Shown here piece after piece: positions 41,639 through 51,440 of a stretch of DNA of 64,000 nucleotides. The stretch comes from Scatophagus argus (taxonomy: Eukaryota > Chordata > Actinopteri > Scatophagidae): contig NC_058493.1 in the NCBI RefSeq assembly GCF_020382885.2, positions 22,875,499 through 22,939,498 on the forward strand, given 5' to 3'. Positions within the stretch are counted from its first letter, which is position 1; each line of letters opens with the position of its first letter. A program made the translations under genes and the position numbers. Under the pieces are notes generated by a model. That model was given only the letters and a program-made list of their open reading frames with translations, had not been told where the DNA came from and did no database searches.

Positions 41639-44600
41639 CTAGGCGTTGCGATCAATACGGACGTCCACCTCTCGACCGTTGATCTTGGTTCCGTTCATCA
41701 TCCTGCAGGCCTTCTCAGCGCTCTCTGGAGAGTCAAATCGCACTGTTCCACAGCCCTTTGACTTTCCGTTCTCCATCTTGATCTCTGCAAACATCACCTG
41801 GCCTGCAGTAGAAAAGAAAGAGCAGTGAATGATTTCTAAAAACCAATCTCTATTTGGCTTTAATGTTCATTGACAGCTCGTGATGTAATGTCAGCAAGAC
41901 TTCGAGAGGTTTTTCTGTTAAACAACAAAGATATAATTCATTGTGAGTATCTCAAGGAAATTCAATCGAATGCAACTGGACTTAGTTATTTATCTTTGAA
42001 GACGTTTCACCTCTCATCCAAGAGGCTTCATCAGTTCATGCTCGCTTGACTAGGCTGGGACTAGTCCAACTAGGTGGTGTGGAGACCCAGGTATTTAACC
42101 TCTGTGGAGGCATTCACATGGCCAGTGGTGTCATAGGCTCGTTTGGTGCCCCATTGTGCCAAATGACAGTCGTTGGGGATGGTGAAGTTGGTTTCGACTT
42201 CGTTAATGCTCTATTGTGTTATAACGACAGTCGTTAGAGTCACATGGGGTCCTTTGTGAATGGCAGTTGTTCTTAGAAGCTAAGTTGTTGAATCTCCTGG
42301 GAAGAGATGAAAGGGCAGCATTGTAAATTGGAGATAGGTGGTGTCGCAGACCTCCTCCTCTGTTGAGAGATGGTTTTTCTAATTTCACATAGATGGCTTC
42401 TTTTACTCCTCTTTCAAACCATCCATCCTCTCTGTCCAAGATGTGAACATTGTTGTCCTCAAAGGAGTGAGCTTTCTCCTTCAGGTGTAGGTAGACGGTA
42501 GACTCATTGCATTGGACAGCGTACACCAGATTGCTTTTCTGAGTGTGTGGTTTTCTGTGTTTGGGATGTACTAGTCTCTGTCTGAGTGTGTTGCTGGGTT
42601 TGAAATACACAGGGATACGGTGCTTGCTGAAGATCCTCCTGAGTTTTTCCTGATACCCCAGATAGATATGGGATGACTATGTTATTTCTTTTGTCCTGTT
42701 TTTCCTCCTCAACCACCTTGGTGGTGTTCTTCCTGGAACCAGCTGCAGTTTTCACAAAGGTCCAACTGGGATAACCACACGTTTTGAGGCCTGAAGCCTC
42801 TTGGATGAGAGGTGAAACGTCTTCAAAGACAAATAACTAAGTCCAGTTGCATTCGATTGAATTTCCTTGAGATAACCATGACCTGGATGAATGAGAATAT
42901 TCACAGGCTTCATAGTGAGTAATTCTTACAAAGCAAAAGACTTACCACAGTGACTGAACTTTTCTTTCAGCTTCTGCCATGTGAGGTCATAGGACAGCTG
43001 CAACACAGAAATCAGAGGCTCAGTCAACAGAACATATCTGAGGCTACACAAAACCCCCACAAGATGCAGATCAAAAGATGAGTCCATCAATAAAGCATTC
43101 AGTATAAATTCGGCTAATTCAACTGAACGAAGAGAGTTAGAAGGGTGAGTGAGCGCGATCACCCACGATTTGTGAAACTGGATCATATTTTATGGAGAAA
43201 ATGTTTTCCGAGTTCCCTTTAGTTGGTGCTAAAGTGACCCTTAACCACTGCCAATTGTAGCTGCTGCTAGCTAGTTAGCTCAGTTAGCAGTGTAGCTCGC
43301 TGACTCTGCCCAGACCTGACTGGGACATGGGAAATGTTGGTGTGTAAGCAGCCTGACATCTGGCATTATGACAGAAGCAAAGGTGCTAAACATCCTCTTT
43401 AGCACCTTTGCTTCTGTCATGATGTCAGAAGCAAAGGTGCTTCTGTTGTTTGACGGCAGAAGCTAAGAAAGGAAAAAGACGGAGCAAGAGGCAAGTAAAT
43501 ATCAGGTTTGCTTATAGTCGTCAGCGAGAGCCTTGCAAAATAAAAGTCCACCACACAGCTGCCGAGATGGCCCTCTGGACTAATGTATTATGTCTTGCGT
43601 TGTTGCTCTTGCTTGATGTTTAGCTGTGTTCTTAAAGTTGTCAGCTTGCTAGTTTTTGATAATGTAATCGTAACAACTGCTTGGGTACAAACTAAAAAAA
43701 GAAAAACGTTCTGGCATAACATTGCTTTAACAGAACCCTTCTCACATAACCAGCCCACACTTACATTTCGCACAAAGATCTGACATCCTGCTTTGGACCC
43801 AGAGCCTCGCTCAGACATGCCTCCACCCATATGGCCATAACCCCCAAAGCCACGGTTCATGTCCATTCCCGACATGCCCATCCGGTCAAAGCCTGAGCCC
43901 ATTCGGTCCATCGACATATTGCCCAGTCCACCACCTGCAATTAATACACAAGCACACACACGCTAATAAAAGACAGCAATTTACATTAATGTACTGCATA
44001 TTCTAATAGGGCAAGACATAGAGGTTCAAGAACCATTTAATCCTGTAATATTAATGCAATGCAAGTTTGTTATTTCTTTCTTTTTAATTGCCAAGCAACT
44101 CCACAACATTAAGTGCAAAGCAGTAACTACTGGGTGACTGACTGGGCATCTTCATGGCATCACTGCTCGGAAACAGCTGTGCCAATAACAGTTCGGCATG
44201 ACAACAACAGCTGGAACATAAGACCCTTCTTCCGCATGCATGAAAGAAACACAAAGCACGACAAATCTGCAGCCAATGGGAGATGGCATAATTTTTATAA
44301 TTTCATTTGGACCATGATGACATAAATAAAGAACATAAAACTTATATACCAGCATCCATCCCACACTATTTCACTTTTACTTCTGCTGTATCTCATAATA
44401 TAAACTGTCAAGTCACAATGTGACACTCATAAGCATTTTAAAAAACAAAACAAAATATTTAACATAATTTAGTTAAAGAAGACAGTTGCAGAAGGCAATG
44501 AACAACTGCAACCAGTCTGGTGTGTGTAGAATTGTTTTCTACACACACCAGAACTAAGTTATTATGCTATAGCAGGCTGGTGTCATTTGCACATAATTTA

Positions 44601-47600
44601 ATTCAAGGTAAACACAGTGGGAGGGCTGACAGCAGATACAGTAAGAGTCACTCAACTTGTAGATCAATGCAGACCGACTTACTGCTGTCCCTGCTTTAAC
44701 CATGTTAAATGTAAATTCATGGCAATATAACAGTTAATTTAATAATTAACACTGCATGGCAAATTGTCTTCCACTCAGCTGTAACCACAACATCATACAC
44801 ATACAGGATGTCCCAGTGTAAATCACCACTGACCCTAATTTAGTATGCACCCTACACCAGAACTGATGGACCTCATCTTTCACGCACAACACAGGAGTCA
44901 AGCCAATGTTTGTACCAAGATCATCTAATTGAAGACCAGTCTCTCAAAGTAATGGGCCCCCTTACTGCTCACCTCCCTTTCAGCAAGACTTGACACTTAA
45001 AGACTTTGTGCATCACCATGATACATGAATACTCATTCCTGCTTTCACATGACTGGCTGTATAAACTAAGACTGCATAGTGACTTTCAATGATAATTTAA
45101 CAAAACATCAAACTGAACCTCAAAACCGAATGCACGTCCATAGGGGAAGAACTGATATAGAAAAGATTTAGGAAAAAAAAACTTTGTGTGGAATATTTCA
45201 TGTACCTAATCCAGTCCCCATGTGCCCCATGCCACCACTACCCATGCCTCCTCCAAAACCTCCACCTACAGAAGAGAATGCAAGTTGGTGCAGATTAGAT
45301 CAGACCATAAGACAAAAAAATTTAACAACGGCAAACATAGAACAGCAATATAACAGAAAACAAGACTAGAAGGAACCCCCTAAACGCCCATCATTACTCA
45401 AAAGAAAAACTTGCACAAGAGCTGTCTGATGTCAGAGTATCACTTACCCATCCCTCCAAAAGAATCCCCAAATCCTCGATTCATTGGCATGTCATTGTGG
45501 CCAAAGTCTCGATCCATTCCACCCATTCCTGACCGGTACATATCTTAACAGAGAGGAAAAAAAAAAAACAAAATGTGACCTCAGACTTAGCTTAGCAACA
45601 GCCCAGGCGCATATCACTGTTTACAGTACAGCATCCTAGAACTGAACCTCATCTCTGTCCAGCAGGAGTGAATACACTCGCTTACCTCCCATCCTACCTC
45701 CCATGTCTCTTCCTCCAAAGCCGCCCATGTTGCCCATGTTATCCATGCCTCCAAAGCCCCCGCCACTCATTCCTGTCCAAAGCAGCGCAAAGTTTGAACA
45801 AAGGGCTCTAGTCTTTCACAGAGAAAACTCATTAGGAAGCAAAAACCTTACCTCCTCCGAGCCTGTTCATCCCACCACAACCTGGAGCATCCATACCTGT
45901 GGCAGAAGATGTCAGTCAAGCCGTACCAAAGTACACAACAGATAAATTATCTATGAACAGCCTGATTTACAAATACTGCACAAAGGTGCATTTGAACTCA
46001 ATGTAAGTTACATCATGACACCCAGCAGTGTAAAGGTTGTGTGTTACAGCTGGTAGGAGCTCTGCCTGTATTATCTCTTTAACCCATATTAGCTATCAGA
46101 CATGCATCTGATTCTCTATGATAAGTAACTGCCTATACAGACTGGTTTGCAACACCAATGAACATTTTCTGCCAAAACATAACTACAAATAGTGATATAA
46201 CAGTATTTATTATTTTCTGTTTGATTGATTTAACCATCTATCAATGCCTTAGGATACCTATGTTTTGTTACTGACCAAAAATACTTGTTGTTGTATACTG
46301 ACAAAAGTTATGGAAAATAAAATAGTAATTGAAAAATTGAGGGATAACTGACCTCCAGGCCCCATGGAGCCCATGCCTCCTCCACTGCTCAGACGGTTGG
46401 CATTTATAGGCTGTCCTCCTGGCCCCAGTCCCATACCAATACCACCTAAACCCCCTACACAAACAGTAAAAGAAACAGTGATTACATACCATTCAAGAAT
46501 TTACACAAAGATGAATCAATAAGCAATGATACTACTGACATTTATTATAACAGTCTTATTATCATGTGCAATTTGTTCCCAGAGGCTCATCATAACACTG
46601 GCAATGTCAGTGCTGTACACAGATCACTGAGTTTATTACTATGGATATGAGTTAGATATCACCGACAGTGTACTCACGTGGTAACTGAGGTGTTTTTTCT
46701 ACCTGACGGAAATCATCAGGGGGAAGAGATTTTTCATCCTATGAAACCACAACGCAAGTTTAAGAAATACAACAGTTGTCTATATCAATCATCCTCTGCA
46801 AAACTGAAGTTGTACCATAACTAAAAACAACATACCATTTTAACATGCATCTGTCTGTCAAAGAGCATCTGTCCATTGAACATGGCTGAGTCCAGAGTCA
46901 AGAAGAAGGTCACAGAAATTTGCCAAGCATTGGTTAGTGTGCTTTTTCAACTGTATATTCTATTTCAGTGTTCAGTTATGAAGGATACATATGGCCTGCA
47001 CAGCCTCCAGTGACTGCTCAAAAGTCACTGTTCCCATCCCGCGGCTCTTGCCATCTTTATCCTCTTTAACATCTGCTCGTTTCACCACGCCTGCCATGCC
47101 AAACACCTCCTTTAACTTCTTCCAGCCCACCTTGAAATCCAGCTGTAAAACAACAAACAGACACCACCATTTTTAATTGTCATGAATGACTAACCCGAAC
47201 TATATTAAGAAATTGTTTTTCATTGTATCCTCACATTTGCCACAAACACTGTGCTGCCCAGTCTTCCGGCCTGCAGTGCGTGGATGACGTCGGGTGGAAT
47301 GTTGGGGTTGTTGGCAATGGAAGGTGGGATGTTCATCCCACCGGGCCCCATGTCCTGCCCACGACCTCCCAGTTGACCTCCTCCCATACGCTGCAGCACA
47401 CGCCGAGCATGTTCCCCATCAGGGTCCTTCAATAAGAAACACATGAAAACTTACTTCTGAAATGTGAAACCAAGAAAGTCTAGATAACCATGAACAATCA
47501 CCATGTGTTGAACAACAAATAATAGCATATAATAAGGGACAAAAAAATTCCACACTTAGTAATGTTATCTGGTGTCCATTATATTTTCTGTTCCACTTAG

Positions 47601-50600
47601 AAATACTAAATAATATAACTAAATAACTGACAAATATTTCATTTTATAGTAGCAAGGTGACCGATGTTTGTGTTGGGATCATTTATGTTTTGAAATCTGC
47701 ACCACAATAGTAGTAAGGCTGTTAAAAAAAAAAAAAAAAAAAAAGACACTTAATATCTGCTGCTGCTCTGAGGAAAAATGCATTTAAAATAGTGTAATAC
47801 TTAAGAGCAGAAAGTGCAATTTTTTTTTATTTATTTCTAGAAACCAAAAGAAGCAGCTGTTTCAGAAGATTACAATATAATCCAACTTTTCACCAGAGCA
47901 TAATTTGTTCTCACCTCCTTGATGTTGAGTGGCCTTCCGCTCAAGTCATGCTTATTCATAGTTTCTATCGCCTTCTTCACAAACTCTTCATCTTTGAACT
48001 CCACCACACTGTGAATTAAGGAAACAGAGGCATCAGATGAGTCCATGCAAGTTCAAAAGAGGGGAGAAAAAAAGAGAGAGAGAAAGAAAGTAAGACAGTT
48101 TCTTACCCACAACCCTAACCAGGAGGCATCATAAGAGGCCAGGTAGCACACACATCCACAGACGAGGGAGTGAATAAAGTACAGTTAGAATCAAGACAAA
48201 GCACAAGCACATTATAAATCTAATCAATCAACATGCTTTTAGTATCTTCTATAGTGCATGTTGGCCATGTTTTGCCCACTGGCTTGAGCCAGCAGGTTTT
48301 TAGTTGTGTTTAAGTAAGTTTAAGGCAAACGAGATTAAAACACTAATAACAGCAACATTTAAAATCAATATTTCACAAAAATAAAAAGATATGTTTCAGT
48401 AAAAACATGTATCATCAGTAGATACCTATGCATAGTAATTTAACTGAAACGCTGCATTGTTTTGAACTGGACACAAACACCAAGGTGGAAAATGGAAAAA
48501 AAATGCATTTACAAATTTATTCAGTACATGTTTTTAGAATTAAATAGCTCTATCACACCAATAAAGAAAAATCATGTGGTTCACCTTTGCATCTATTATA
48601 TGCATTACTGCAATTTAGCACGAGAACATAATAATAAAAGACATTACAGGATCTTTCAAGACTGTTTGTTCCTTTGAAAAGAGAGAGCTGTGTCATATAA
48701 CGGAATTGTAAAATAAGATTTTGAGACATGAGGGTCAATCAATAAGACAAATCACACAACCCACATTTCCCTTTGGAAAATGGCCAAACAAACAAACTTT
48801 AACACCAATTGAAATGACAACAACAAAAGCAAAAGTGTACTCTTAGATGAATTCATTAGGCTACTTTTCCAAAATCAACAGGACATCTCCCTTTCAAATG
48901 AATATCAATCATTGGCCATCTATCAGGCTCTAAACACAACCTACAGTATCTCCAGTTCAGTAACTTGTGAGACCCAAAGGATCAGAACCTAAAAGAGCAC
49001 TTGATTAATGATAGCCTGCTGAGGGCATTTTAAACCTCGTGCAGCAAATTGGCCACATCACTTACCCTTGACTTTCCTTCTGCATCCTTAAAGAGCTCCA
49101 CGTATGTAACCTCACCAACTACATGAGACATACAAAGGAAAAATACCAAAAGAACAAAGGAATTTAAGTCACCAAGTCTTCAAGTCGCCGTTGGCCTTGG
49201 CAATGCCGCTACAGATGGAAATGTCCCATTAATGATCAACAGTCAGCCCAGACCAACATCCCACCAGACAACACCATGCCTTTCTGGGCAGTGACTGAGA
49301 CACCCAAAGGCCAAGGCCAGAGAGAAACACAGCTACATTAAACCTGGGAAATTCAAAAGACTTCAACATGATCAGTTTGTCAACAGATTCCATTCATAGC
49401 AGTTGAAAGTTTTAAGCTGTCCTTGGACCTTTCAAAAGGCATCTTAAGACCCCAATAATTCAGAAAGTAAAACATTACAAAATTTCATTCATATAATCAA
49501 GATTCACCTTGCAACAGATGCAACAAAATCATTCAACAATCAATTCTACTAAAGGTTTGAGGTTACATGTTGGAGCTGACAATGCCATAAAACAAGTGAC
49601 AATTTAACTAAGTACATCTTCCTTTTCTCACAGACATATCAGCCCAAACTAAATTGGTGTCCATCCAAAAGAAATTTAATGAATCTCCAATAACCTAATA
49701 TCACACTATGTTGGTTCCCTACTATCTGCACTAAGTACATCCAGAGAAAGCTACAAACTACTTGACTACTGGTAGAAGCAGGATGCTCCATCTGGTAACG
49801 AAGGAAAAAGGGTCAAGAACTTCTAATCAGCTGAAGAGCTAGAGAGAAGGGGAGACACCATCCCATCACTGGGAACATTACCTTTTTCACGCATTAGATC
49901 TTTAATTGCCTGCCACTTCATATCATAGGGGATATTGCTGATGAACACCCGGTTTCTGTGAGCACCCTTCTTTTCTCCACCATGTTTGTCTTTGTAGGGG
50001 TGGTACCGGTTTCCTCTTCTACTCCCAGAGGACTTCTCTTTAGCATCATGCTTCTCTTTGGGGGGCTTAGTTTCTTCAGCATCCCTACAAAATGCACAAA
50101 GTTGCACATCAGAGGACAGCCCATCTCAGAACCTGCAAAGTAGTCTGCATTAAGATTAATTAATTTTAAACTTTGATACAGTTCTGATTTAAAAAAGGTG
50201 TAGCACAGCCAACATAAAAAAAGTCCTAAATATGCAAAGAATACCACCCGCCTTTAGGGAAAACAGTGAAAAAACGTTATCTAGTAATCTAAACATTACT
50301 ATATTTCTATACAGAAGTGTCAGTGGTTAAGGGACATCTTTGTATTCCGTTGAGTGTAAAGGACGATTATATTGCAAACAATTTGCTTTTTCCCCCAGCA
50401 GTAGAGTAGTTCATGAAATTCAGCATACAGTTGAATACCCATTTGCCTGTCAGAAGAACTGGTTCTGCTAGAATTTCATATTTATGTAAATTTAAAGGCA
50501 TTTATCAAAGGAGTTGGTCTGCTGAATCAACTGCCATCTGTTGTGAGGCTGTGAGGCGCATAGAACATACTACGTTAGCGAGATTAGCTTATAATCAACA

Positions 50601-51277
50601 CCATTTTACAGTCCAGCATCCAGGAGCCATATGCAGCTAACTTCACTTAAGTGTTAGCCTGGCACAGTGAAACATAACAGATGGCTAACGTTACAGCTGA
50701 GTTGAGGGTAACGTGGTTGCTATGGCGAGCTCGTTATGTCTTCTGGGATCAAGTAAAACCTATTTGATTTGTCCAACTAAGCTGGTTTGTCAAAAGAAAT
50801 GAGCTTTATGTAACTTCACGATTCAACAAAAGCTGAATTTCAGAATCGTATGCTCTCGTTAGCAAAACACGGCAGAGATTAGCACCAGGTAAAGGCTGAC
50901 CCATTTAACAATAATTAGCTTTAACGTTAGCGCAAGAGTGCACAGTTTCCAAACTCCATGAAGAAATTGTCTGGCTGTAGGCATGCTTTTGCCATCACGT
51001 TTACTACTAACCTAACGTGTGTCATGTTGGTACTTTTTACGGTGCTTCATAACAAAGGTTATATGCTTCAGGCTAACAATAGCTGGCACCACTGGACTCC
51101 ATTTTAGCTAAGCTAGCCGACGGCTGCACAGACGGGACGGGCAGGACAATACATAATTCTTACTCACGTTTTCACGCCGTTGGGCGTTTCTTCAAACGTC
51201 TCCTCAGTGTCGGACTTTACGGACGCGGAAGATTCCTCTTGCTTTGGCTCATCATCAACAGTTGCAACATCTGCCAT
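41639..51277 (-). CDS. myef2: Myelin expression factor 2 (hnRNP M-like, three RRMs), complete, 17 coding exons
   Basis: Nuclear RNA/ssDNA-binding protein related to hnRNP M; MYEF2 was described as a repressor of myelin basic protein. Exons in transcript order: 51168-51277, 49882-50084, 49066-49118, 48107-48114, 47915-48008, 47235-47426, 46989-47142, 46836-46885, 46678-46738, 46353-46454, 45852-45896, 45686-45772, 45448-45543, 45206-45265, 43765-43934, 42946-42997, 41639-41802. The sum is 1701 nt, or 566 residues. RRM1 about 83-157 (RVFISNIPYDMKWQAIKDLM), RRM2 about 213-288 (STVFVANLDFKVGWKKLKEVF), a Gly/Met-rich linker about 309-485 with DRMG and GGFGG units, and RRM3 about 490-566 (CQIFVRNLSYDLTWQKLKEKF to IDRNA). 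Synteny with SLC24A5 and CTXN2 separates it from HNRNPM. Start MADVATVDDE was chosen by family resemblance; an in-frame ATG at 51415 is possible but unlikely. Confidence 0.95.
41948..42874 (-). mobile_element. Penelope-like retroelement remnant in the last myef2 intron
   Basis: It is bounded by 83-bp inverted repeats, 41948-42030 and 42792-42874, that I can match with a single mismatch. Minus-strand ORF fragments (42203-42610, 42504-42755) resemble the 3' end of a Penelope-like polyprotein. NLVYAVQCNE is followed by AHSFEDNNVHILDRE, WFERGVKEAIYVKLEKPSLN and GGLRHHLSP, the flanks of the GIY-YIG endonuclease. The reverse transcriptase is gone. Confidence 0.75.
41997..42038 (-). ncRNA. Hammerhead-ribozyme-like motif at the Penelope-like element
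   Basis: On the minus strand, in order: TGAA (stem I), core CTGATGA (42034-42028), a hairpin of CCTCT / loop TGGATG / AGAGG (stem II), core GAAA (42008-42005), C, then GTC (42003-42001), then TTCA pairing with the opening TGAA. All core boxes of a type I hammerhead are present. Stem III is reduced to AC/GU without a loop, so self-cleavage of a single molecule is doubtful. The plus-strand copy in the other inverted repeat has CTGA with TGA missing and should be inactive. Confidence 0.5.
43368..43441. repeat. Perfect 23-bp inverted repeat plus a third direct copy (myef2 intron)
   Basis: Arms 43368-43390 and 43398-43420 are exact reverse complements around a 7-nt loop. The arm core, CAGAAGCAAAGGTGCT, recurs at about 43425-43441. 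It lies in the intron between exons 43765-43934 and 42946-42997. Confidence 0.9.
44516..44552. repeat. Perfect 16-bp hairpin in a myef2 intron
   Basis: TCTGGTGTGTGTAGAA at 44516-44531 and its exact complement at 44537-44552 are separated by 5 nt. There is no coding context. Confidence 0.9.
47720..47744. repeat. Poly(A) tract in a myef2 intron
   Basis: An uninterrupted run of about 20 A on the plus strand (T on the sense strand of myef2), downstream of exon 5. Confidence 0.9.
48107..48114 (-). other. myef2: 8-nt microexon of myef2 (exon 4)
   Basis: On the minus strand the eight bases GGTTGTGG are bordered by a pyrimidine-rich CCTCCTGGTTAG acceptor and a GTAAGA donor. Exon 3 ends in phase 0 and exon 5 must be entered in phase 2, so eight bases are required. 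Adding them gives KSRGCGVVEF, the conserved RNP1 motif of RRM1. Without them the frame is lost. Confidence 0.85.
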
Positions 51278-51440
51278 GTTGAGGTGTCTCCTGCTCCACT
51301 CAACGCAAGATGCCCCCGTCGCTACGCAGTTCAAAATGTGCAATGGAAATTCTGCCTCTTCTTCTCCGGGCTTTTTAGCGGAATGCAGTGTGAACTTTTC
51401 AGTGCACACCACCACCTACCGCACCGGACTCCGTAGAACA
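51278..51440 (-). promoter_or_regulatory. myef2: myef2 5' UTR and probable promoter
   Basis: The stretch is immediately upstream of the myef2 start and has more CpG than its surroundings. Intron 1 (50085-51167) also carries scattered GTTAGCG/GCTAACG motifs. No TATA box was seen, as expected for a housekeeping-type RNA-binding protein. Confidence 0.45.

Noticed and set aside
41639-51277. Assignment of the three-RRM gene to hnrnpm
   Set aside because: Order next to slc24a5 and ctxn2 and the sequence of RRM1 and RRM3 fit myef2 better.
51278-51415. In-frame upstream start (MVVCTEKF) for myef2
   Set aside because: The extension has no resemblance to family N-termini, whereas MADVATVDDE does.
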